Source of the DNA: Streptomyces bambusae
GTDB lineage: Bacteria; Actinomycetota; Actinomycetes; Streptomycetales; Streptomycetaceae
NCBI RefSeq assembly: GCF_020532645.1
Contig: NZ_JAJAUZ010000009.1
Coordinates: forward strand, 1 to 64,000
Reading direction: 5' to 3'
Length of the DNA: 64,000 nt
The notes below the pieces were generated by a model. That model was not told the origin of the DNA. It saw only the letters and a program-made list of their open reading frames with translations, and did no database searches. The translations under genes and the position numbers were made by a program. Shown in pieces: positions 1 through 8,700 of this stretch. The first letter of the stretch is position 1; every line of letters begins with the position of its first letter.

Positions 1-358
1 CCTGCGCTTCGCTCCGGACTGGCTCGGGCTCCGCTGCGCTCCACCCGAGGTGGCCGGCTTCGTCGGCCTGAGAGCTCCCGCGCTCCGCGCGGGAGGTGAC
101 CCCGTTTCACGGGGTCCAGGCCTTCGGCCTGTCTCAGTGGGTCCGCTCCGCTCCCCCCAACCCGAGGTCCTTCCGGCTCCGCCTCCAGGAGCGGCCCGCT
201 GACGCGGGGCGGCTGGCAGCAGAGTAAAGGTTTCCCCGTTAGGCCGATTGCACCATCTAGGACTCGTACGGGCGAACGACCCTGGGCCTCGCTGGAGACC
301 GGCCCAAGTCCCAGGTCAGGGTGGACACGCCGCAACCACTCAACCAAAGGGACCAGTC
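1..358. other. Palindrome-rich non-coding DNA
   Basis: No gene is supported here. Three compact perfect hairpins, each with a 3-nt loop, follow one another: 75-95 (9-bp stem CTCCCGCGC, loop TCC), 98-116 (8-bp stem GACCCCGT, loop TTC) and 117-131 (6-bp stem CAGGCC, loop TTC). Further back, GGCCG/CGGCC arms lie around 52-68. The GCTCCGCTGCGCTCC-type repeats resemble non-coding DNA of actinomycete plasmids and integrative elements (inference). A gene upstream of the window cannot be excluded. Confidence 0.5.
75..131. repeat. Three consecutive tri-loop hairpins
   Basis: Stems of 9, 8 and 6 bp, all perfectly paired and each with a 3-nt loop, occupy 57 nt with only 0-2 nt between them. Back-to-back foldback structures of this kind are known from single-strand origins and replicon ends, but nothing else here proves such a role. 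Confidence 0.6.
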
Positions 359-583
359 ATGTCCGAAGCAAGCAACGCACCGTCAGACCCCGAGCAGGAC
401 GGTGAACCCACCCTCCCCCGCCACGTCACGTGGCCCCATGGAGTCGAGTACCCAGCACAGCTGGAACTGCGAGACAAGCAGGGCCAAATCCTCGCCTACT
501 ACGACCTCCGCCACGAAGACGACGAACCGTCTGCACGATGGCAAATGAGGTCCCGGGGCAGTGTGGGTTCAGCCCCCACCTAG
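359..583 (+). CDS. Small hypothetical protein (74 aa)
   Basis: The ATG at 359 follows an A-rich stretch with AAAGGGA about 5 nt upstream. The product is acidic, with a core around WPHGVEYPAQLELRD and DLRHEDDEP. Its last dozen residues (SRGSVGSAPT) look unrelated to the core, so the reading frame may have lost its original 3' end. No family is recognised and no membrane segment is visible. It stands alone between palindrome-rich DNA and the IS3 element, so context gives no function beyond residence in mobile DNA. An in-frame start at 248 would add an unconvincing Pro/Gly-rich leader. Confidence 0.4.
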   Translation: MSEASNAPSDPEQDGEPTLPRHVTWPHGVEYPAQLELRDKQGQILAYYDLRHEDDEPSARWQMRSRGSVGSAPT

Positions 584-1100
584 CAGCACCTGAAAACAGA
601 CACCGTGGGCCTGGACTGGAGCCGATAACCACAGGCCCCTTGCGGCTGCGCCTCCAGGGCAGGGCCGGCTGGGGTACCCGGTTGGCGGTCGTTACGCTCC
701 CCCGGCTGAGACTGCCGGGAGAGCTCCCTGGCGAAGCCTGGTGGCTCTTTCCTACCAGGATGCTTCACTTTTCGTATTGGATAAGATCTGGAATCAAGGG
801 GTTGGTGCGGATCGGTTCAAGTATCTGTATATGTCACGGATCAGTGAATCTGCGCAGTACTCAACCAATCTGCACAGTCCAGCCCCGTGGTTAGTGGCGG
901 CACACCGTCCCCGACAGGCGCACGCCGTCAGCTGAGACTTAGCAGAGCTTGAAGGAGACTTCGGGACGCTCCGGCAGTTCTTCACCGCATCGTGTGGCGC
1001 CTCGTACCTGCGCATTGCTCAGATAGGTCAGGGGTCTGCCGCACGATCGGGTGACATCTGAACTGGCTTGCCCTGTCGGGCGGGTGGGAAGGATGTCGCT
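584..1100. other. Intergenic stretch before the IS3 element
   Basis: No convincing gene is present. The part at 760-900 is more AT-rich than the surroundings. The left end of the IS3 element should lie just upstream of orfA, plausibly near the TGAACTGGC at about 1059, because IS3-family ends usually begin with TG. With no intact right end to compare, the inverted repeat cannot be confirmed. Confidence 0.4.
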
Positions 1101-1409
1101 GTGCCGAAGCCTTATCCGGAAGAGTTCCGCCAGGACGTCGTGCGGGTCGCGCGCAATCGTGGCCCGGGTGTGACGGTCGAGCAGGTCGCCACCGACTTCG
1201 GTGTCCACCCGATGACCTTGTGGAAGTGGATGCGCCGGGCGGACATCGACGACGGGGCCAAGCCGGGAACCTCCAGCCAGGAGAACGCAGAGCTACGCGA
1301 AGCACGCCGGCGGATCAAGCTGCTGGAGCAGGAGAACGAGGTCCTGCGGCGGGCCGCGGCCTACCTGTCGCAGGCGCATCTGCCGGGAAAAGGATTTACC
1401 CGCTCGTGA
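1101..1409 (+). CDS. IS3 transposase OrfA (HTH protein)
   Basis: Protein of 102 aa giving the DNA-binding half of an IS3 transposase. A helix-turn-helix (VEQVATDFGVHPMTLWKWM) is followed by a leucine-zipper-like coiled coil (ENAELREARRRIKLLEQENE). GTG 1101 is preferred because GGAAGG lies 8 nt upstream; an in-frame TTG at 1068 is possible. Near its 3' end the slippery heptamer GGGAAAA (1385-1391) sits in the exact X-XXY-YYZ register of the zero frame, so ribosomes can shift -1 and make an OrfAB fusion. The OrfA stop TGA (1407-1409) overlaps a GTG that opens OrfB. Confidence 0.85.
   Translation: MPKPYPEEFRQDVVRVARNRGPGVTVEQVATDFGVHPMTLWKWMRRADIDDGAKPGTSSQENAELREARRRIKLLEQENEVLRRAAAYLSQAHLPGKGFTRS
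1385..1391 (+). promoter_or_regulatory. Programmed -1 frameshift heptamer GGGAAAA
   Basis: In the OrfA frame this reads G GGA AAA, the canonical slippery layout, 16 nt before the OrfA stop. OrfB continues in the -1 frame. IS3 elements make their active transposase this way (family knowledge). Confidence 0.75.
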
Positions 1410-2284
1410 AGGAGCTGGCCGCGGACGGGACGCCCGTCTCGGTGACGTGCCGGGTATTGAAGCTCGCCAGGCAGCCCTACTACCGCTGGCTCGACCAGCC
1501 GGTGGCCGACGCCGTCCTCACCCAGGCGCATCGTGCGAACGCGCTCTTCGACGCCCACCGCGAGGACCCGGAGTTCGGCTACCGCTTCCTGGCCGACGAG
1601 GCACGCGGTGCCGGGGCTGCGATGGCGGACCGGACGGCGTGGCGGATCTGCCGGGACAACCGCTGGTGGAGTGTGTTCGGCAAGAAACGTGGCCGCGGTA
1701 AGAAGGCCGGCCCGCCGGTGCACGACGATCTCGTCCGTCGTGACTTCACCGCGGCCGGCCCGAACCGGTTGTGGCTCGCCGACATCACCGAGCACGCCAC
1801 CGGCGACGGCAAGCTCTACCTCTGCGCGATCAAGGATGTCTTCAGCAACAGGATCGTCGGCTACTCCATCGACGCGCGCATGAAGTCCCGCCTGGCCGTG
1901 ACCGCCCTGGACAACGCCGTGGCCCGGCGCGGACACGTCGACGGATGCATCCTGCACACCGATCGAGGATCGCAATTTCGATCAAGGAAATTCGTCCGGG
2001 CACTCGAACGCCACCGGATGGCCGGATCGATAGGGAGAGTGGGAGCAGCCGGCGACAACGCGGCCATGGAGTCCTTCTTCAGCCTGCTGCAGAAGAACGT
2101 CCTCGACCGCCGACGCTGGACCACCCGCGAGGAACTCCTCGGCCACGCCCACATCGGCGTCACCGCCGGTGTCTACGCCCACGTCCGACTCCGCCTCCAA
2201 CGCCAGGCCATCGACACCCTCGGCAGCATCCTCGGCTCGACCGACACCCCGGACGACCCGCCCACCCCAGCCGTCGTCCGCTGA
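1406..2284 (+). CDS. Chimeric IS3 OrfB / tyrosine-recombinase tail
   Basis: Up to codon 2132 this is a normal IS3 OrfB: a HTH_21-like start, then an RNase-H-fold DDE core with D in WLADITEHATGDG, D in ILHTDRGSQF and E in GDNAAMESFFSLLQKN. After TTREEL the expected OrfB ending is replaced in frame by LGHAHIGVTAGVYAHVRLRL and QRQAIDTLGSILG. That is the C-terminal signature of a tyrosine recombinase, with the LGH motif and the tyrosine that would be its nucleophile (VYAHV). No N-terminal integrase part lies upstream. The join probably arose by deletion or illegitimate recombination between the IS and an integrase gene. GTG 1406 is a possible free start; expression as an OrfAB fusion is likelier. 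Activity is doubtful because the OrfB end is missing. Confidence 0.8.
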   Translation: MKELAADGTPVSVTCRVLKLARQPYYRWLDQPVADAVLTQAHRANALFDAHREDPEFGYRFLADEARGAGAAMADRTAWRICRDNRWWSVFGKKRGRGKKAGPPVHDDLVRRDFTAAGPNRLWLADITEHATGDGKLYLCAIKDVFSNRIVGYSIDARMKSRLAVTALDNAVARRGHVDGCILHTDRGSQFRSRKFVRALERHRMAGSIGRVGAAGDNAAMESFFSLLQKNVLDRRRWTTREELLGHAHIGVTAGVYAHVRLRLQRQAIDTLGSILGSTDTPDDPPTPAVVR

Positions 2285-2304
2285 CGTTGCCGTCAAGGCA
2301 CCCA

Positions 2305-2337
2305 AAAGCCCCGCCAGGACATACCTGGCGGGGCTTT
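2305..2337 (+). terminator. Intrinsic terminator after the integrase tail
   Basis: A perfect 14-bp stem, AAAGCCCCGCCAGG against CCTGGCGGGGCTTT, with the 5-nt loop ACATA, starts about 20 nt after the chimeric gene's stop. It is A-rich before and T-ended after, so it could act in both directions, but on the minus strand it lies downstream of the immunity gene. Confidence 0.85.
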
Positions 2338-2385
2338 GGATTTGCAACCGCTACAGATTGAGGCGATTACAAACTCAGACGGAGG

Positions 2386-2748
2386 CTACGCCTCCCCATA
2401 CAGAAGGTCTCGGCATCGTTCGTACACCTCTATGGCCTGAGCATCACCGTTGGTGAATTCTTCCCAGAAGGCATCTCTTTGCCACTCGTTCGGCTGCATA
2501 GACACCGACCCATCCCATCCGATACGAGCGGTCCAGGTTGGGCTTATGCGTGCATCGACCACTTCGAAGAGGCGAGAATCGAGCAACGGAGGAAGCTCAC
2601 CCCGCTTACTCTCAATCCGGAAATAATTCGGCCCTTCCGCTTGACACTCGACACCCAGGACTACGTATTCACGATCAGGCCGCAAGGTGTGTGCGCCTTG
2701 GTGGATACCAGGTCCAGCACTCTCGGTATCGACGAACGTAACCTTCAC
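2386..2748 (-). CDS. Candidate immunity protein for the Rhs toxin
   Basis: Soluble 120-aa acidic protein starting at GTG 2748 behind GGGGGG (spacing 3), only 8 nt after the stop of the giant Rhs gene. It has no signal peptide or membrane segment, as expected for a cytoplasmic antidote. The C-terminal part has W, FWEEF, NGDAQAIEVYE spacing that is common in small immunity-type proteins, but I cannot name the family. A small orphan gene directly after the toxin tip is the standard place for the cognate immunity gene in polymorphic toxin systems. The function is therefore inferred from position. The stop codon lies inside a small GGAGGC/GCCTCC hairpin (2381-2395). Confidence 0.7.
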   Translation of the reverse strand: MKVTFVDTESAGPGIHQGAHTLRPDREYVVLGVECQAEGPNYFRIESKRGELPPLLDSRLFEVVDARISPTWTARIGWDGSVSMQPNEWQRDAFWEEFTNGDAQAIEVYERCRDLLYGEA

Positions 2749-2756
2749 AAGCCCCC

Positions 2757-5700
2757 CTAGCGGCGGTTCATCACTGCCTTGTAGTCGAAGTCATACATGA
2801 CCTCACCTGATGTGCGATTCATGTAATAATGAACCTGATAGTCCCCGTAGGGACTTTGGTGGGTTTCAGAGCTGTATTTGCCCCATTGCGCAGCACCCCC
2901 ACGCTCCTCGAATCTTGCCCGCAGAGCCTTATTTCCCATATCGCTCCCGCGCATGATCAGTCTGGAATTCGCGATGGCATCAGGAGTCAATTCTCCACTT
3001 TCCGTGAAGGGAGACCCGGCCGACTCGTTGCGCAACTTGTCAGCGAGTTTCCGTCCGCTCAGCGACCCCGAGGGAACATCACAGTTGCTGTTGTGAACGA
3101 GTACCGGCGTGGCCCCTGCCAGCACATAGTACGTGTGGAGGTCGTCAACAGTGAAGTTGTAGGTACGTGCGTGCTGGGTGTAGGGGCGATTCACCTTGAC
3201 AGTGACCGTCGAGCCCGTGCTAGTGCGTAGGGTCATGCCCGGCTTCAGGTTACCGGCATCGACCCATTCAGCCTCGGAGGGCGACCAGAAGGGGTGCTCA
3301 ACGGTTGCGGTCAGCTCTTCAGGGCCGCCGGGTGTATCGACCGTCAGCTCATTGAAGTGCTTGTCACTTTCGGTGACGATGAGCTTGAGGACGCGACGTG
3401 AACCCTTTTCCCCTGTCTCAGGGTCTTCGGCAAGGACTTCGTCACCGACCTTAATTTTTTCGATACTCTTCGTTGCTCCGTCAGCCAGCAATACTGGCGT
3501 ACCTGATGGGAAGCATTTGCAGCGCCCAAAGAGTCGAGAAAGCCAGGAGCCTCCCTTCTTTGCGCCCTTCACGAGGCCTTTTGCTGCCACACCAGCTTCT
3601 CCGCCGAATAGGGTGGCCACGAAGCCTGCGATCTTGCCGGAGTCGTTGGCTTTGGTGTCGTTTTCCAGTCCGGACGAGCTGATCAGACTGTCGAGTGCAT
3701 CGGAGGTCGGGTTGGCGCATTTCGGTGAGGCGATGCAACTCAACCATTTCAGCGGGTTGACGTTGTTGGCTACGTCTGCTGCGCCGGCGCCTCCCCGGGC
3801 GACTTCAGCGATAGCGCTGACGACGAAGTCGGTCCATTTGCCTTCGGCCTTCGGGTTGGATGGTTCGGTCGAGCAGTGGATTGTCCAGGTGGTGCAGGAA
3901 TTGCCGCTGGAGGTGCTGCCGTGGTTTCCGGAGCCGCTGGAGGTGTATCGGATGGTGCCGCCACCTCGAGTGCCGCCGACGATGGTGGTAACGACGCTGA
4001 CCACGGCCACGACGATCTGGATGATGGTGTCCCAGAACTTGCCGTTCGGGTCGGCGAAGGTGACGGGGTTGTTGTTGCTGTAGGCGTAGCCGTTGATCTG
4101 CTGCGGATCCTTGAGGTCCGCAATGGGGTCAGCGCTGGTGAATCGGCCGATGGCGGGGTCGTAGTCGCGGACTCCGAGGTGGGTGAGTCCCGTGGGGTCT
4201 TCCGTGCCTCCGACGAAGCCCTTCTCGCCGGCCCAGTCGGCTGCCGGCTTGCCTCGCGTCTCGCCGAACGGCTGGGAGTAGCGTCGTGTGATTGCCTGGG
4301 TGGCGGCGTCTATCTGGAGGGTGCCGGTGCCGTTGTGGTCGGAGGACATCCAGGTCAGGGCTGCTGGGGTGCGCATGGCCACGACGGATCCGTTGTGGCT
4401 GTAGTAGCGCGTGGCTTCGACCTGGCCGCTCTCGTTGTCGAGTCGGAGCTCTGTTTCACCCAGGTAGAGGGTGGTGCCTGTGCTGTCCCGTCGGATGAGG
4501 CGGTTGCCTTCGGCGTCGTCGAGGAAGGACGTTTCTGTCTTGTCGGCTTCGGTGACCTTGGTGAGACGGTTCTCCTCGTCCCACAGGAGGGTCTGTGTCT
4601 TGGTCCCGGTGGTGCGGGTGACGGTGTTGCCGGCTGCGTCGTAGGTGTAGCTGGTGTTGGGGCGCGATGCGCTGGCGGGTGTGGTGGTGGTTGCGGAGAG
4701 AAGGTGCGGTCGGGGAAGTGTGCCTGTCTTGTGGTCGTGGGCGTAGGTGGTGGTTGCTGCGCCGCCGGCGGCGAGGTGGTCGGTTGCCGTCTTCCGGTTG
4801 CCGGCGCTGTCGTAGGTGTAGGTCTTCCAGTAAGGGGCGGGGCCTCCGACGTTGCCGGTTGCCGGGGCCGTGGTGCAGTTGGCGGTGGCCGACCAGGCTG
4901 ACTTCAGGCGGCGGTTGCCGTCGTAGGTGAAGCACTGGCGGTCGACGGGTGTGGTCGCCTTGTCTTCGACGGAGACGGGGTTGCCGGCGATGTCGTAGGC
5001 GTAGTGGACGTCCGCGTCGGTTCCGGAGTGGGTCTCCGAGGTGACGGTTTGGCGGGCCAGCCGCTTGGTGCCGTCCTCGTAGGTGCGGTTGATGTCGGTC
5101 CACTTGGCCGCGGATGACACGCCGAGGGTGGTGCGGATCGGCTCGCCTGCGGGCAGGTAGTCGGTGTTCTGGACGAGGCCGGTCAGGCCCTCCAGGGTGG
5201 TCGGGAGGCGCTGCTCGTTGTAGCCGTAACTGAGCGTTTCGGTGGCCAGGCCGCCCATGGCCGGGATGGTCCGGGTCTGGAGGGTGCCGTCGAGGTTGTA
5301 GGCGTTCTGGACGGTGTAGGTGCCGTTGCCGGCGAGTGATCCTTCGGTGGTGCTGACCGTGTACTGCTCCTTCAGGACACGGTAGAGCTTGTCGTATGCG
5401 GCGTTGGTGGTGGCGTAGATCTTCCCGCTCTTGCCGCCGACGTAGCGGATGGTGGAGGTGGGGCGGCCGAGTTTGACGGTGTCGTAGCTCCAGCGGGCCA
5501 GGTATTTGGACTCGTCGATGGTCGGGGTGCCGTTGACCACGGGGATGCGGCCTGAGAGGCGTCCCGTGGGGCGACCGAGTTCGTCGTAGGTGAGGCTGAG
5601 GATCTGGCCGCGGGGGTCCTTGGTGACGACGACCTGGTCGCGGTTGTCGTACTCCGAGGCGCTCTTGCCGGCGTCGGGGTCGGTCGAGGAGGTCTTCCGG

Positions 5701-8700
5701 CCCAGGAAGTCGTACTCGTACTTCCATGCGTTGCCGTTGGAGTCTTCGACGCGTACGAGTTGGTCGGCCTGGTCATAGGTGTACTTGAGGGCCGTGTACG
5801 AGTTGTCCGCGGTGTTCCCCGCGTACTCGCGCTTTTCGATCAGGCGGCCGCGGGCGTCGACTTCCTCGCGGATGGCCGCGGCTCCGGCCGGAGGCTCAAC
5901 GGTGGTGACGTTGCCCTGGTAGGTGTGGTTGGTCACTCCGTACCTGGCACCGCGGACCAGCGTGATTTCCTGGGCCGGTCGTCCTGCTCCGTCAAAGACG
6001 GTCTGGGTTCCGGCTGGGGATGCGGTGATCAGGGTGGCGAGGTCACCGGAGGGTGCGGTGGTGTCGATGTAGCCGGCAGCGGTCTCCACGGCGAGGCCGC
6101 GGGAGTCGTATGTCGTTTCCGAGACGACCCTGCCGCCGCCGACGCCGGGTGCCTGTGTCTGCCTCGGTCGCAGGAGGGCGTCGTAGAGGTTGTAGGTGGT
6201 CTGGTAGGTGGTCCCGTCGTTGTTGAGGGACTTGTTGGCGACTGAGGATGCCTTGGTCTTGCTGAGGTTGTACTCGAATGTGCTGCTGGGGGTCTGGCCT
6301 GCGGCGCGGTCGCGGTCGGCGAGCCAGACCTTGGTGAGGCGGCCGAGTCCGTCGTAGGCGAGTTCGGTCCGGTTGCCGTTGGGGTCGGTTTGGCTGAGGT
6401 TGAGTCCCCATGCCGGGTCGATGACGGTGGTCACGGTGTGGCCGAGGGCGTTGCTGACCTTTGTCTGGGTCAGCGGGCCGCTGTCGGCGGGAGTGTATTC
6501 GGTGTGCTTCATGCGCACGCCGTTGGTGTCCCAGATGTCCAGTGCGCGACCGAGGCTGTCGTAGCTGGTCTTGGTGGTCGTCTGGAGGACGGGCGTGGTC
6601 CCGCTGTAGCCGGTGACGCGCTGAACCGAGGTGGCATCGCCCTCGGTGGGTGCTTTGCCCCAGGCGCCGCTGTCGTACAGGGTCCGCAGGTCGGAAAGGA
6701 CGTGTGTCGTCTTAGGGTCTCCGGTGCGGTTGACCGTAGCGTCGCAGCCTACGGAGACCTTCTCCACGCGCTTGACGTAGTTCACCATCCAGGAGGTCTC
6801 GTTGGCTGCGTACTCCGTCCGCTCGCATTCCTTCTTGCCTGCGGCGTCGGTCTCCACCGAGGTGACCAGCCCGGTTTTGTCGTCATAGGTGGAGACCGTG
6901 GTACTGGTGGTGGCGCCGGTGGGCGTCGCGGTGCGCTTCACCTCCTTGCCGGGACGGACGAAGTAGGCGTTGAGGGTGCGTCCTTCGTGCGTGGCGGTCG
7001 CGGTGACCTTGGACCACGGCGTGTTGATGGTGCCGGAGACCTCCGAACCGGTGGTGCCGTTGTAGGTGATCTGTTCGCGTACCTGGCCGGCGAATTGGTC
7101 TTCGTCGGTGACGACGGCGCCGGTCGAGTCGGTGACGGTTGCCTTGCGGGTGGTGTCGGGGGCGAGCTGCTTGTCGCCGTCCATGCCGCGGTAGTACGTG
7201 GTCACCTGGCGGGACCGTGTGCCTGCCGCTTCACCGGTCGTCGTGGTGACCTTGCCGTAGCCGCGCCAGATGCTCCACGTGCGGTACTTGTCCTCGGTGA
7301 TGGGCGACTGGTCGTCGTAGGCCCAGGCGCCGCCGTTGTGGTACGTGTAGTCCGTCTGCTTGAGCGGAGCACCGCCGGTCGGGTCTGATTCGGTGACCTG
7401 GCGGACGTTGTACTTGTGGAAGAAGTCCGTGCGGGGCTGCGGATTCGTTCCCGGGGTGGGGTTGGACGGCGGAATCCACTTCACCGGGTAGCAGCGCTTG
7501 GCGTTCTTGTCCAGCTCGGTGAGAGCCGGCACGTTGGTGTCGGCTATGCACTCGGGGTCCCCGTAGGTGACCGTGAGGACGGAGCCCGTCTCGGACGTCA
7601 CGGTCCGCACACGCCACTTGATGAAAGCTGGCACGTCGTCATTGGTCTTGTCCACGCGGTTGGCCATCTGGACGCCGCTGAAGGTGATCGGGTCCATTGC
7701 CAGATCGGTGCCGCGCTTGCCGGTGCGCTGAATGCTCTTGAGCCACATCGGCGGGTCTGCGCCGTCACCGGTCGCGGGGAACTTCTGGTCGAGCGTCCAG
7801 CCGTTGACGTCCGGGTAGTCGCTGTCCGCGCCGGTGCCGGATCCGTCGAACACCTCGGTGGTGACCTTGGTCAGGCGCTTGGTGGTGAAGAACGACGGGG
7901 ACGACTGGTCGGTGCAGGGGGTGTCCTTCTTGCATATCTGGTCGAAGGGCACATCGGGCCAGGCCGTGTGGTTGGTGAGCGTCATCGAGGTGCAGGGCTC
8001 TTTGTCCTCCACCGGGACACAGCGCTCGGCAACGGTGAACTTGACGCGGGCGCCCGCGGGCTTGGTGGTCGAGAAGACCGCGTCGGACCGCTGGCCGTAG
8101 TCGATGCGCTTGAGGTAGCCGCCACGGACGTACTCGGTCCCGTTGCCGGTCGTGCCCGCCTTGGCGTAGTGGTTGGTCTCCTTCTCGTACCAGTAGGTCA
8201 TGACGTTGCCGTGCGGGTCGACGACGTAGTCGAGGTTCCACCGCCACGCCTGGTTCTTCCAGCGGCCGCTGAAGCTGGATGCTGCGGAGTAGCCGGGCTC
8301 GCCGGAGTCGTCGCCGAAAACGGGCACGGTCCAGACGGAGTTCGTCTCGGGCTTGCCCTCGGTCCAGCCGGGAAGCCTGTTCTTGCCGAAGACGTACTGG
8401 GTGCCGTCCGGGCTGGTGACGGTCCAGTGCTCGCCCTTGTCGCCCTTGGTCTTCTCGGTTGCGGCGTCGCCGTCGTCACCGTTCACCGCGTCGGTGTCCA
8501 GCGTCACACGCTCGGCATCGTCGCCCTGCAGGTGCCACTTGCCGGTGGTCTTGTCCTTGATGAGGGCACTGGACTTGCCGTTGAGGACGATCGAGGCGTT
8601 CTCTTCGTCCCAGCAGCGGTCGTACTTCTTGTCCTGCCCGTCGTCATCACAGGTGGTGTAGGAGCGCTCGACGTATGACGTCGACAGGTCCCAGCCGTCA

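Larger units (their letters stand above)
1059..2140 (+). mobile_element. IS3-family insertion sequence, 3' truncated
   Basis: The layout orfA, -1 frameshift window, orfB with a DDE core is diagnostic for IS3. The left boundary is a guess (TG at 1059). The right part is missing: the transposase frame runs straight into a tyrosine-recombinase C-terminus at about 2129-2140, so the last part of OrfB and the right inverted repeat are gone. The element is therefore probably immobile by itself. Confidence 0.7.

Noticed and set aside
1..131. Streptomyces linear telomere
   Set aside because: The tri-loop palindromes resemble telomere foldbacks, but the window is an internal cut, the typical ordered palindrome series is absent, and no tap/tpg genes are seen.
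800..840. tRNA or att site near GGTTCAAGTAT
   Set aside because: No cloverleaf could be built and no duplicated flank was found.
3130..3500. Intein in the Rhs protein
   Set aside because: The HINT fold ends 110 residues before the C-terminus with no conserved extein following; this is the pretoxin autoprotease arrangement.
3876..8678. Long plus-strand open frames opposite the Rhs gene (3876-4901, 6390-7388, 7416-8678)
   Set aside because: They are antisense shadows of a gene with strong GC bias: Gly/Val/Arg-rich, no domain sense, no Shine-Dalgarno sequence.
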